The notes: generated by a model not told the origin, from the letters alone. 64,000 bases of DNA from Pseudarthrobacter sp. (GCA_031178005.1 JAPSJV010000001.1:186001-250000); one strand, 5' to 3'; numbered from the stretch's first letter, positions 22,539 through 32,113 are shown. Program-made: numbers and translations.

Positions 22539-23534
22539 CTACTTCCGCAGTACGGCTTCCGGCGCAGGCACCGGTGTCTGTCCTGCCGTCCGATAGAAAC
22601 TGACTTCGGCTTGCTCTGCCTTGGCCTTGTGGACTGCTGCCAGTGCTGCTGCGTCCGCGGGATCCAGGGCATGACGCTCCGCAGCCGCAGCCAGCCAGGA
22701 CCTGGCCAGCACGGCGTCGTGCTGCTCACCCAGGAGTCGTTGTTGGATGGTGGCGGGTTCCAGGATGGCTGCTGCCGTTTCAGGGAAGGCCGGTGCCACG
22801 GCATCTGTGGCGTAGCGCAGCTCCTTCAATGCCTTCCTGGTGTTGTGCAGGGCGGCGTGGTGTTCCTCCGCGCCAGCCTCCGCCATGGTCAGCTGAAATC
22901 CGCTCCGGACTGCCAACCAGCTGGCCTGAAGTGCTGTCCGGGCCTTCTTCCGTCCCGTTTTTATGCCGGGATGCCTGTCGAGGGCCTGCTTCAGGTTGTG
23001 GATGGAGCAGCGGTAACCGGCGGTTGCTGGTTCCGTGGGAGCCTGCCCGGCCTGCCCGGCCTGCCCGGCCTGCCCGGCCTGCCCGGCCTGCCCGGCCTGC
23101 CCGGCCTGCCCGGCCTGCCCGGCCTGCCCGGCCTGCCCGGCCTGCCCGGCCTGCCCGGCCTGCCCGGCCTGCGCCGAAGAGTGCACGTCCAGGGCACGAA
23201 TAAGGCCCCGGATGGCGGCAGGCCGGCGCCATTCCGCCCCTTCGTCCATGGCACGTTCCAGGCTCATGGCCAGCACATGGGCGTCCCGTGATTCGCCCAG
23301 CCGGCGGGCAAGCTCCTTCAGGCTCTCCCGGTCCTTGCGGGGAAGCTTTGGCAGCAGGTCCTTGTAGACACGGGCCGCCGACCTGAAACGCCGCAGAGCC
23401 TGCCGGGCGTCATGAATGGCCTGGGGGTCTGCAGACAGGGCAGGATCCAGCTGCTCATCGATCCGGCTCAGCTGCGTATGGAGGTACTCATGCAGGACGG
23501 CGCCTGGCTTGGAAGCGGACTTATTTGGCGGCAT
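22539..23534 (-). CDS. CHAD-domain protein with internal (AGQ)n tandem repeat
   Basis: IHDARQALRRFRSAARVYKDLLP and HNTRKALKELRYATD CHAD histidine helices; repeat in the middle of the protein. Confidence 0.85.
   Translation of the reverse strand: MPPNKSASKPGAVLHEYLHTQLSRIDEQLDPALSADPQAIHDARQALRRFRSAARVYKDLLPKLPRKDRESLKELARRLGESRDAHVLAMSLERAMDEGAEWRRPAAIRGLIRALDVHSSAQAGQAGQAGQAGQAGQAGQAGQAGQAGQAGQAGQAGQAGQAGQAPTEPATAGYRCSIHNLKQALDRHPGIKTGRKKARTALQASWLAVRSGFQLTMAEAGAEEHHAALHNTRKALKELRYATDAVAPAFPETAAAILEPATIQQRLLGEQHDAVLARSWLAAAAERHALDPADAAALAAVHKAKAEQAEVSFYRTAGQTPVPAPEAVLRK
23041..23172. repeat. Perfect 9-bp tandem repeat (GCCTGCCCG)x14 plus 6-bp partial
   Basis: Counted directly: 14 perfect 9-bp units at 23041..23166, then GCCTGC. 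In-frame in the CHAD gene as (AGQ)n. Confidence 0.97.
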
Positions 23535-25257
23535 CGTAAGAATCCACCACCGCAACGCTGACCGGGAATTCCACGGGAATCCGGCCAAAGAGGAGCTCCT
23601 TGGCCGAGTTTGCGGCGTCTTCGATGGCCGCAATGCAGGAGGGGACCGCGGCCACCGGCGCATGCACCATCACCTCATCATGGAGGAAGAACACCAGCTC
23701 GCCCGTGGTCGAACCGCCGGCACCTAGGGCGCGCAGCCGCCGTCGTAATTCCGCCAACCAGCAGGACGCCCAGTCCGCAGCTGATCCCTGCACCACGAAA
23801 TTCCGGGTAAACCTGCCGCGCGAGCGCGCGATGGATTCGGCCCTGCGCTGCTCCTCGGCCGACGTCGAACGCTGGCTTCGGTACCACGCCTCGGATGGCG
23901 GCGGGGTGCTCCTGCCCAGGCGGGTGCTGACGGTCCGCCCTGCTTCACCGTCACGTGCAGCCCGTTCCACATACTCGACGGCGCGCGGATAGGTCCGCGC
24001 GAGCTGCGGCATCAGGCGTCCGGACTCGCCCGTGGTTGCGCCGTAGATAGCGCCGAGCAGCGAGATTTTTGCCTTGGCCCGGTCGCCGCCGAAACCCTGG
24101 GCCGCGATGCCTGCGTACAGGTCCTTGTCCCGCGCCGCCTCCGCCATCTTGGTGTCCTGTGCCAAGGCAACCAGGACCCGGGGCTCCAGTTGCGCGGCAT
24201 CGGCAACAATCAGCTTGTGGCCGGGTTCGGCATGCACGGCACCGCGGATCTGGCGTGGAATCTGCAACGCGCCGCCGCCGCGCGAAGCCCAGCGGCCGGA
24301 GACCACCCCGCCTACAACGTATTCAGGACGGAACCTGCCGTCCTCCACCCAGGCGTCCAGCCATGCCCAGCCGTTGGCCGTGTGCAGCCGCGAGAGTTTC
24401 TTGTACTGCAGCAACGGTTCGATGGCCGGATGATCCGATTCCTGCAGCTCCCATTGCCGGGTGGATTTCACCTCGATGCCGTTGCGGTGCAGGGCCCGGA
24501 TCAGGTCCTGGGGCGAATCGGGGTTGAGCTGGGGCGAGCCGAGCAACGTCCGCAGCTGGTTGCCAAGCGCTTCCAGCTTCGCCGGCCGCTGGCCATTGGC
24601 AGGCCTGGGGCCCAGGAAGTCCTCCAGGATGCTGCCGTGGAGTTCCTCCCGCCAAGGCACGCCGGCGTGCTGCATTTCGGCCGCAATCATGGCCGAGGCG
24701 GACTCGGCCGCGAGCAGGAGCTGGAGCCGGTGCCGCTGGTTTCCTTCGAGGGGTACCTCGGCCACCGCCTGCTGCTGCGCGGCGAACTCACTGCGCAGGT
24801 CTTTCAGGCCCAGCCTGGTACCGTTCGCTCCACTCGTTCCGGCGGTGCGGTGGGGAGCATCGAACAAGGCGCCCTGGTCAGCGGGCGGCGGAGGTGGCCG
24901 GAGCACGCGTGGCGGCTCGGACAGGCCGTCATCAGCCGGGAGCCGTTCACTGGATTGCGCGTAGTCGGTATGGATAGTGAACTCGGAGAACGCCAGGATG
25001 TTGCCGCAGAGCGTGAGGTCGTGGCAGCGTTCGAGGTCGATGCCGGACGCCAGCATCTGCGGGTACCAGTCCTGGGTTCGGTTCCAGACCCAACGGGGGC
25101 GCGTGCTGCTGCCGGCGTTTTCCAGGCCGCGGACGACTGCGGGGAGTTCCTGCGCGCGGACCACCCGCGGTTCGGGCCGGTCCGGGTGGGGATCACCGGA
25201 TGCAGTGAGTGCCTGCAGGGCCGCCCCGTCGGGGTGGGAGGCGAGTAGCAGGTACAT
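23521..25257 (-). CDS. Bifunctional 3'-5' exonuclease/DNA polymerase (PolA-like, family A)
   Basis: Family-A polymerase motifs: VVSGRWASRGGGALQIPRQIRGAVHAEPGHKLIVADAAQLEPRVLVALAQD, SLLGAIYGATTG, FFLHDEVMVHAP. Confidence 0.9.
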   Translation of the reverse strand: MYLLLASHPDGAALQALTASGDPHPDRPEPRVVRAQELPAVVRGLENAGSSTRPRWVWNRTQDWYPQMLASGIDLERCHDLTLCGNILAFSEFTIHTDYAQSSERLPADDGLSEPPRVLRPPPPPADQGALFDAPHRTAGTSGANGTRLGLKDLRSEFAAQQQAVAEVPLEGNQRHRLQLLLAAESASAMIAAEMQHAGVPWREELHGSILEDFLGPRPANGQRPAKLEALGNQLRTLLGSPQLNPDSPQDLIRALHRNGIEVKSTRQWELQESDHPAIEPLLQYKKLSRLHTANGWAWLDAWVEDGRFRPEYVVGGVVSGRWASRGGGALQIPRQIRGAVHAEPGHKLIVADAAQLEPRVLVALAQDTKMAEAARDKDLYAGIAAQGFGGDRAKAKISLLGAIYGATTGESGRLMPQLARTYPRAVEYVERAARDGEAGRTVSTRLGRSTPPPSEAWYRSQRSTSAEEQRRAESIARSRGRFTRNFVVQGSAADWASCWLAELRRRLRALGAGGSTTGELVFFLHDEVMVHAPVAAVPSCIAAIEDAANSAKELLFGRIPVEFPVSVAVVDSYDAAK

Positions 25258-25462
25258 GCCTCAATTCTGCCCGCTCGGAGGGGAAGGTCAGTACCGGCAG
25301 TTTGCGTATGTGGACAGTTGCCCTGTTCTGGGGCGTTGTTGAGGAGTTTTCCGTGCCCAGTACTCCTCCACAAGGCTCTGGCGCGAGACATTATTATCAG
25401 CCTTTTCCACATAGCGCAGCCCTGGTCTTCTGCGTTCCGAGGCGATCCGTCACAGTGGCTGC

Positions 25463-26674
25463 ATGAACAGGCACCAGCGATCACCGGACGCTTCCGATCT
25501 CCAGGCAGCCCACCTGCCCTTGTCCGGACCAACGCATCCGGACGTCCGCGCAGGTGCTGATTCGCGCGGGAACCCGGGCTCAATGGTGGACCGGCCGGAC
25601 GAGTCCTGGCTCCCTGGCGGCCCCGGGGAGATCCTGCTGGTGACGGCCTTTGATTTCCTCCGTCATGAGGTGGCCCGCATCGTCGCCGCAGCCGGTGGGC
25701 AGTTGCGCTGTGTGGATGACGCAGGCCAGGCGGCCCCCTTCTGGGATTCCGCTGAGGCGGTGCTGGTGGGGAGTGATATTACGGAACTCCCGGGCCGGCG
25801 CCGCGCTCCGGCTGTCCTGGTGGGAACCAATGGTGAGGGGGACAGCTTGTGGCATCTGGCAGCCTCGTTGGGAGCCGAACGCGTTGCGGTGCTCCCTGAT
25901 GCTGCGGGATGGCTCGCCGAGCACCTCGCGCGGTCACGGTCACCGGAAGCAGGCGGCCTGGTTGTTGGTGTGACGGGAGGCTGCGGCGGAGCCGGCGCCA
26001 GCACCGCTGCCATCTGGCTGTGCCAGGCTGCCGCTGGACTTGGGGCCAGCACGCTCCTGATCGATGGTGATCCGTGGGGAGGCGGGCTGGAACTGGCCCT
26101 GGCGGCTGAGGAATCGCCGGGACTGCGGTGGCCGGGGCTCGCGGAAGCCAGCGGAAGCATCGACCCGGAACAATTGCGGCAGTCCCTGCCTACAGCCGGG
26201 GGATTCTCGTTCCTTTCGTGGCCCGGCAGCCGGGACCGGCCGGCGGCAGTTCCCAGCGCCACCCTGGCAGGGGTCATGGATGCGGCCAGGCGCGGATATG
26301 AGGTGGTAGTTGTGGATTTAGGCCGGGCGGCGGAACCGGTCCAACAATTCGCGTGGGACTGCGACCGCATGCTGATCGTAATCCCGCCCCGTCTGAAGGC
26401 GGCAGTTGCTGCTGCCCGCCTGGTACAGGAGCTCCCGCCGATAGAAACGGGCCTGCTGGTCCGAGGCCGGGCAAAGGCGGGGCTCGACGCCGCCCTGATC
26501 TCCGAGGCAGTGCGCTTGCCCATCCACGGCTACATCCCGGAACTCCGTGGCACCGCGGCTGCCACTGAATCGGGCAACCTGCTGGAGCTTGGCAAGCGGC
26601 GGAACGTCCGGCGCTTTGCCGCTGGCGTTCTGGATGCAGTGGACGATGTCCTCCTGCCGGCGGACATGTCATGA
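25463..26674 (+). CDS. Septum site-determining/CpaE-like ATPase-family protein (Tad locus Ssd)
   Basis: CpaE/MinD-like: VVGVTGGCGGAGASTAAIWLCQAAAGLGASTLLIDGDPWGGGLEL; directly upstream of tadA. Confidence 0.85.
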   Translation: MNRHQRSPDASDLQAAHLPLSGPTHPDVRAGADSRGNPGSMVDRPDESWLPGGPGEILLVTAFDFLRHEVARIVAAAGGQLRCVDDAGQAAPFWDSAEAVLVGSDITELPGRRRAPAVLVGTNGEGDSLWHLAASLGAERVAVLPDAAGWLAEHLARSRSPEAGGLVVGVTGGCGGAGASTAAIWLCQAAAGLGASTLLIDGDPWGGGLELALAAEESPGLRWPGLAEASGSIDPEQLRQSLPTAGGFSFLSWPGSRDRPAAVPSATLAGVMDAARRGYEVVVVDLGRAAEPVQQFAWDCDRMLIVIPPRLKAAVAAARLVQELPPIETGLLVRGRAKAGLDAALISEAVRLPIHGYIPELRGTAAATESGNLLELGKRRNVRRFAAGVLDAVDDVLLPADMS

Positions 26675-27996
26675 AAAGCGTGCCTCCCGGCCGGCGGCGG
26701 AAGGACATTACGGGCACCGGGTCCGGCAGTCCGCGCCTGGCTGTAGCGGAATCAGGCAGGCCACCCGTTGGCGGCCCCGGCACTAGCGGTAGCTCCCGGC
26801 TGGCAGAACCGGGACGCGGTGGCACCGCCACCATGGATCCCAGTCTTCTCGCAACAGTCCGCGAGTCAGTTATGGCGGGGGAAGGGCCGGTGACTCCCTC
26901 CAAAGTGGCAGCGGCGGTGCAGGCAACAGGGCGGCTGCTGGGAACCGCCGGATCGCTGGCCACGGCCGAACGGCTCAGCGCCGAGCTCAATGGTCTGGGC
27001 CCTCTCCAGGAGTTGACCCGGGACGAAACCGTGACTGACATCTTTGTGAACGCTCCTGACTCGGTTTGGGTAGATCGCGGTTCGGGACTGGAACGTACCG
27101 GCATTGTGTTTGCAGGGGAATCCCATGTGCGTGCCCTCGCCGCCAGGCTGGTCGCGGCGGGAGGACGCAGGCTTGATGACGGCTCGCCGTGCGTGGATGT
27201 CCGGTTGGATGCCGGCTACCGTGTCCACGCCGTCCTGCCGCCTATCTCCACCGCCGGCACGCTGCTTAGCGTAAGGATCCGTCGGGAGCAGGTATTTTCC
27301 CTGGACGAGCTACGGCGTAAAGGGATGTTCGGTGAAGTCATCCAGGACATTCTGCGGTGTCTCATCGAACGAAAGCTGAGCTTCCTGATCAGTGGTGCCA
27401 CCGGTTCGGGCAAAACCACCCTGCTCTCCACACTGCTGGGGCTGTGTCCACCCGGCGAGCGGCTTGTCCTCATTGAAGACGCGGCCGAGCTCAACCCGGT
27501 CCACCCGCACGTTGTAGCGTTGGAGACCCGCCACGGAAACCTCGAAGGCGGGGGAAGCGTAGACCTGGCGGAGCTGGTCAGGCAGGCGTTGCGGATGCGG
27601 CCGGACCGGCTGCTGGTCGGCGAATGCAGGGGTGCCGAGGTCCGGGAACTGCTCGCCGCCATGAATACCGGCCATACCGGCGGCGGCGGAACCATTCACG
27701 CCAATACCGCTACGGCAGTCCCGGCACGCCTCACTGCCCTGGGCGCGTTGGCCGGGATGGACCATACGGCTGTGCGTCTTCAGACGGCCAGCGCCCTGGA
27801 TGCCGTGATCCATGTCGAACGGACTGCACGCGGCCGTCGCCTCAGCTGCATCGGTTCAGTGATGGACCACGACGGCAACCTGGCCGTGGTGCCCGCCGTG
27901 GACATCATTGACGGGGCGCTGCGTATGGGCCCCGCGTGGAGCGCCTTGGCGCTGCGTCTGGGGATGGATCCGGATGTTCTGGGAGTGCACTCATGA
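26671..27996 (+). CDS. tadA: TadA-family secretion ATPase
   Basis: Walker A ISGATGSGKTTLLSTLLGL, VLIEDAAELNP, RPDRLLVGECRGAEVRELLAAMNTGHTGGGGTIHAN. Confidence 0.95.
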   Translation: MKSVPPGRRRKDITGTGSGSPRLAVAESGRPPVGGPGTSGSSRLAEPGRGGTATMDPSLLATVRESVMAGEGPVTPSKVAAAVQATGRLLGTAGSLATAERLSAELNGLGPLQELTRDETVTDIFVNAPDSVWVDRGSGLERTGIVFAGESHVRALAARLVAAGGRRLDDGSPCVDVRLDAGYRVHAVLPPISTAGTLLSVRIRREQVFSLDELRRKGMFGEVIQDILRCLIERKLSFLISGATGSGKTTLLSTLLGLCPPGERLVLIEDAAELNPVHPHVVALETRHGNLEGGGSVDLAELVRQALRMRPDRLLVGECRGAEVRELLAAMNTGHTGGGGTIHANTATAVPARLTALGALAGMDHTAVRLQTASALDAVIHVERTARGRRLSCIGSVMDHDGNLAVVPAVDIIDGALRMGPAWSALALRLGMDPDVLGVHS

Positions 27997-28883
27997 CAGG
28001 GCTCTTCCCGACGCTGCTCACCGGACTGCTGGTGCTGGCCGCTGTCCTCCTGCTGGCGCCCCGGCACAGTGTGACCACACGGCTTTGGCGTTTGCTCGGT
28101 CGCGGCGGGCTGGAAAGTACGCGCCGTCCTCCTTCCGGTTCTCAGGCTACCGGGATTGAACGACGCGGCGGATGGCCCGGCATCATCCCGGCCCTGTCAT
28201 CCCGGATAAGCGTCGTCCGGGCAAGGACCGGGAACGGGCCACAGAATGCGATGACGCTGGCTGTGCAGCAAATGGCAGCCCTCCTCAAGGGCGGCCGCAG
28301 CCAGGGGCGTCTTTGGGAAGAACTGATGCTGGTCCATGCAAGCCCGTCCACCGGTTCTCCATCCGGGGCGCCGGGATTTTTCCGGGCCGGGCAGCGCCCG
28401 GAAACCGGCCGGGTCTTGGGCAGGGCTTCGCTGGACGTGGTGGCCGCGGCGAGGGGAGCCTCAACACTTGGCCTTCCCGTCTCCACAGCGATCAGGAGCG
28501 CTGCGCTCCGGGGGTCCTTTCTGACGGACAGCCGTGAGCGCCGCGTATGGTTCGACGTCGCCGCCTGCCTGGACGTTGCCGACGCCAGCGGCTGCCCGCT
28601 CGCCGATGTCCTCACCCGGTTGGCGGCCCAGCTTGAAGTAGAAGATGATGCCGAGGCCGCCAGGCAAACGGCGCTCGCCGGACCCAAGAGCACCGTAACG
28701 CTCCTGAGTTGGCTGCCGCTGACTGGACTCGGCCTTGGCGTCGCACTGGGTGTGGACCCATTGGCCATGCTGCTGGGCACACCTATCGGCTTCGCTGCAC
28801 TTGTGGCAGGCGTCGTGCTGACGCTTGCTGGACGGCTATGGTCGGCCAGGCTGGTTCGATCCGCGGCCGTGGGTCCGGCATGA
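27993..28883 (+). CDS. TadB-like type II secretion F-family membrane protein
   Basis: TM protein following tadA; T2SSF-like helical domain; ATGA-type overlap with tadA. Confidence 0.82.
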   Translation: MTGLFPTLLTGLLVLAAVLLLAPRHSVTTRLWRLLGRGGLESTRRPPSGSQATGIERRGGWPGIIPALSSRISVVRARTGNGPQNAMTLAVQQMAALLKGGRSQGRLWEELMLVHASPSTGSPSGAPGFFRAGQRPETGRVLGRASLDVVAAARGASTLGLPVSTAIRSAALRGSFLTDSRERRVWFDVAACLDVADASGCPLADVLTRLAAQLEVEDDAEAARQTALAGPKSTVTLLSWLPLTGLGLGVALGVDPLAMLLGTPIGFAALVAGVVLTLAGRLWSARLVRSAAVGPA

Positions 28884-28917
28884 GACCCGCGGGCTGGAGG
28901 AGAAAGGTCATGGCGGC

Positions 28918-29571
28918 ATGGGCTGGCTGATGCCGGAACTGATGATCGGGCTGGTCCTGGCAGCAGCTGCGGTACTCGCGTTCCCGGCTGGTACCGCGCC
29001 TGCACGGAGGCTGCACCGGCTGACCGGGCGCCCGCAGGGGCAGCCTGGCTCCGGGATCTCTGGACCTCGTGGACGCCCGGGTAGAGGGCTGTTTCCGGGT
29101 GCCAAGCGGAAAGAAGAGCCCTACGGCAGCCCGCAGGGATTGCGTGACCCTGCGATGGTGCTGGAGTTGGTAGCGGCAATGCTCGAATCCGGTTCCGGTC
29201 TTGGGCGGGCACTGGACCTGGTAGCTGCGGCTTCCTCTGACCACATAAGGACACCGCTCAGGCCAGTCGTTGCCGCAATGGCTATTGGCGCTGACTGGGA
29301 TACCGCGTGGCAGTCCAGCAGCACACCCCACCCGGACGTCCTGCTGCTCCGGGATGCCCTGGGCTTCGCTGCTTATACCGGTGCGCCATCGGCATCGATC
29401 TTGTATGCACAAGCGGCACGCATCCGACGGGACAGGTTCCGTCAGGCCGAAAAACGTGCTGCATCACTGGGCGTCAAGCTGGTGATCCCGTTGGGGCTGT
29501 GTTCCCTGCCGGCCTTTATATGCCTTGGAGTGGTTCCTGTACTGCTAGCCCTGGTGCCATCCGGGGGCTGA
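28918..29571 (+). CDS. TadC-like type II secretion F-family membrane protein
   Basis: MVLELVAAMLESGSGLGRALDLVAAAS...FRQAEKRAASLGVKLVIPLGLCSLPAFICLGVVPVLLAL. Confidence 0.87.
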   Translation: MGWLMPELMIGLVLAAAAVLAFPAGTAPARRLHRLTGRPQGQPGSGISGPRGRPGRGLFPGAKRKEEPYGSPQGLRDPAMVLELVAAMLESGSGLGRALDLVAAASSDHIRTPLRPVVAAMAIGADWDTAWQSSSTPHPDVLLLRDALGFAAYTGAPSASILYAQAARIRRDRFRQAEKRAASLGVKLVIPLGLCSLPAFICLGVVPVLLALVPSGG

Positions 29572-29710
29572 ACTACCCCGCACCGGTCCTCCACAACGGC
29601 GGATTTGGCCAGGTTATCCACTTGGCAGAATCCGCAGCTTACGGAGGTCCGTCCGGGCGGGAAGAGTCGGACTTACCCGGTAAAACCGCCGGTCAACGAA
29701 AGGAAAAGCA

Positions 29711-30091
29711 ATGTCAGCACAACCTACAGCGCCCGCTGGAACCACGCCGGCACGGGCTGGCCGTGCGGCTCAGGCTGCCGCCCTTGAAACGGTGGGGAAC
29801 GGTCCGCTTCCCGACGAAGGTCTGGCAGAGGTCATCGAGCTCTACCCGGTCCCTCAGGACGACTTCGACCTCCTGGACTTCGATCCGGGCGTTGAAGCCG
29901 GTTTTCCTGGTGGTGCTGCCCAAGACCGGACCAAGCCAACATGGCGCAGGAGCAACCGACTGGCCATCTTGCGGCTCAAGCTCAAGTACTTTGGACGGCT
30001 GCGGCTGATGGCTTCGGAGGCAGGCATGGCCACGGCCGAATATGCCATCGCCACCTTCATAGCAGTCCCGCTGGGTCGTAAGTTGTGCTAG
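29711..30091 (+). pseudogene. 5' fragment of DUF4244-type small pilin-like gene, interrupted by the integrated element
   Basis: ...LRLMASEAGMATAEYAIATF then element-derived IAVPLGRKLC*. The missing C-terminal TM half lies at 39174..39284. Confidence 0.9.
30050..30077. other. attL-like junction: GCCACCTT core plus P' arm GTCCCGCTGGGTC
   Basis: Core 30050..30057; arm 30065..30077, the exact reverse complement of 39160..39172. Confidence 0.85.
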
Positions 30092-30285
30092 CTGCGTCCG
30101 AGCAGTCGGGAAGGGTCAACGAAGACGGAGTAGCCGCTCAACTGTTCTTGGTCATCGAGTTCGATCGGCAATGGGCTGGTGAGATCAGCGTTCGACATCT
30201 CGGCCACTTGGACGAACGCTTTCAGGTCAGCCAGCGTCACTTCGGTGGTCAGTTCCAGGGTGATCTTCACGGAGAGGTTAGTCAT
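30088..30285 (-). CDS. Small hypothetical protein (65 aa)
   Basis: MTNLSVKITLELTTEVTLADLKAFVQVAEMSNADLTSPLPIELDDQEQLSGYSVFVDPSRLLGRS; stop is 10 bp from the att arm. Confidence 0.6.
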   Translation of the reverse strand: MTNLSVKITLELTTEVTLADLKAFVQVAEMSNADLTSPLPIELDDQEQLSGYSVFVDPSRLLGRS

Positions 30286-30314
30286 GGCCTCAGTATTGCA
30301 GGCTGAGCAGACAG

Positions 30315-30340
30315 GTTGCGCGGCACTCAAACCTAGTGGT
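30315..30340. repeat. 26-bp imperfect direct repeat, copy 1
   Basis: GTTGCGCGGCACTCAAACCTAGTGGT; matches 33155..33180 at 23/26 positions. Confidence 0.8.
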
Positions 30341-30592
30341 CCCATTGATTTGAAAGCCAGGGCACCTAGCCCGGTCAGGCCAGCCGCAAGGGTCCGTCTC
30401 CGGTCAAAGTCCCCGCCAGTTGCTTTCCGGCAGTCGAAGTTCCCCGCCAGCTGAGGAACCAACGCACCGGCAGATGAGGACCCGCAAGGGCAAGTCCGCC
30501 AAAGGGAGCGAAGGTCAAGGCCCGCAAGTCCTTTCGAGCCGTAGAACGGACGCACCGCGTCCAACCATCTACGCTCTCGAAAGGAGCACCCA

Positions 30593-31765
30593 ATGTTTGA
30601 CGACGCAACAATCGACAACCTGGCCCAGGCCCGCCTCATCCTCGGGGGAGCCATAAAGAGTGGCCGTCCGCTCACCCCCGAGCAACAGCTCATTGTGGAC
30701 AACGCCAAGAGCATGGGCGAAGACGTGGCCCGGAGGCTGGAGCGCGAGCAGCGCGGAAGTGAACTGCTCAAGGCCATCGGCGGTGGCCCCGCGCCGGACC
30801 TCGTGCGGAGTCCGAACGGCGGCTACTACGAGGATTACAGCGGTGCCAACAGCGGTCAGGTCGAGTACCTGGACTTCGGCTCCAAGGCGTTTGGCCGGAA
30901 GATTGCCGAGTCCATCAAGCCTGCCGGATCGAAAGCACTGATCACCACTGGTTCGCAGATCGTGGATACCCCTTTGATCGTCGCCAACCCGATGACTCTG
31001 GCAAGGCCGCTACAGAGCTTCCTGGAAGCCCTGCCGGTAGTGCGACGGGCTGCGGTCTACTCAATTCTTCGGCAGGTCACGCGAACTCCCAATGCCGGTG
31101 TTGTCGCCCCAGGCGCAACCAAGCCTGTTTCGGCAATGACCCTGCAGAGCTTCGAGAAGCGGCTCAAGATCGTCGCCACCCTCTCGGAGCCGGTGAACCG
31201 CTACGACCTGGAAGACTTCACCAACCTTGGTTTGTTCGTCCAGTCCGAGCTGCAGTACGCAATCCAGCTCGAAATCGAGGACCAGGTCCTGAACGGCACC
31301 GGCACCGGCGAGAACTTCGAAGGTCTCGCCAACACCTCCGGCATCCAGCTCTACACGGCACCCGCTGGCCAGGTCGATGACCTGGTCTCAATCCGCAAGG
31401 CGCTGTCGATCTTCGACAACAGCGGCGAGACGGCCAACGTCGTGATCCTCAACCCGACCGACTGGGAAGGAATCGTCACCAAGCGCAACAGCTCCGGTGC
31501 ATTCGACCTCGGAACGGCAGTCAATGAAGAGACCCGGAGGGTATGGGGTAAGCCAGTAGCCCTATCCGGACTGGTACCCAGTAATACGGCATGGGTATTG
31601 GGGGAGGGGTCCGCCAACATCAGTACAGACGGACGGACGCACTTGGACTGGGACGCTTCAACCGGCTTCGCAACCAACACGCTGCAGGCTCGTGTAGAGA
31701 CGCGGGCGGAAGTGGACGTGGTTCGCCCGTCCGCAATCGTGAAGGCGACGTTCGTCGACGCCTAA
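30593..31765 (+). CDS. HK97-fold phage major capsid protein
   Basis: Typical MCP body (SEPVNRYDLEDFTNLGLFVQSELQYAIQLEIEDQVLNGTGTGENFEGLANTSGI...VVILNPTDWEGIVTKRN...VWGKPVALSGLVPSNTAWVLGEG) preceded by a ~100-aa charged N-terminal segment. Confidence 0.92.
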   Translation: MFDDATIDNLAQARLILGGAIKSGRPLTPEQQLIVDNAKSMGEDVARRLEREQRGSELLKAIGGGPAPDLVRSPNGGYYEDYSGANSGQVEYLDFGSKAFGRKIAESIKPAGSKALITTGSQIVDTPLIVANPMTLARPLQSFLEALPVVRRAAVYSILRQVTRTPNAGVVAPGATKPVSAMTLQSFEKRLKIVATLSEPVNRYDLEDFTNLGLFVQSELQYAIQLEIEDQVLNGTGTGENFEGLANTSGIQLYTAPAGQVDDLVSIRKALSIFDNSGETANVVILNPTDWEGIVTKRNSSGAFDLGTAVNEETRRVWGKPVALSGLVPSNTAWVLGEGSANISTDGRTHLDWDASTGFATNTLQARVETRAEVDVVRPSAIVKATFVDA

Positions 31766-31895
31766 GCAAGGAGTGGGTGGGGCCTTATGGTTCCGCTCAT
31801 GGAGTCAACCGGGGTTTTCTCATTCTTTCACCCGGAAGGCCGCGAGAGTTAGGGTTCCTTCACCTCAAAGACCGACCTGCTCCACCACAGGATGG

Positions 31896-31925
31896 CCCCG
31901 GTATCCGACCCAATCGGTACCGGGG
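31896..31925. other. Strong hairpin downstream of the capsid gene
   Basis: CCCCGGTATCCGA-CCCAA-TCGGTACCGGGG: 12-bp stem with a single bulged T. Confidence 0.75.
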
Positions 31926-32113
31926 TCAGTCTGTATATAAAGGGCATTGAAGCCTTGGCCGCTGGACCAGTAGAGACAGGGTTACCTGATAAGTGTCCTC
32001 CCCCCGTCCGAAGAATAGGGGGATCATACGCGTGTTCGTATGCGCGTGAGGGGCTATAGAACGGCTGTTTTATTTCTCTCGTCAATGTCAGGCCTCTGTG
32101 GAATGCTTGGCTC

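Noticed and set aside
23041-23172. Possible CRISPR array
   Set aside because: Units are 9 bp, directly abutting and identical with no spacers; it is an in-frame coding tandem repeat.
22464-23291. Plus-strand ORF with (LPG)n collagen-like repeat
   Set aside because: It is antisense to the CHAD gene; the repeat lacks stops in the relevant frames, which creates spurious ORFs.
30593-31765. Encapsulin nanocompartment instead of phage capsid
   Set aside because: Sequence carries phage MCP features (EDQVLNGTGTGENFEGL region, N-terminal delta-like segment) and sits between integrase-type att ends with a replication gene; no cargo-enzyme gene is adjacent.
31780-31960. tRNA-like sequence after the capsid gene
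   Set aside because: No consistent acceptor, anticodon and T-arm set could be folded; only the 31896..31925 hairpin is convincing.
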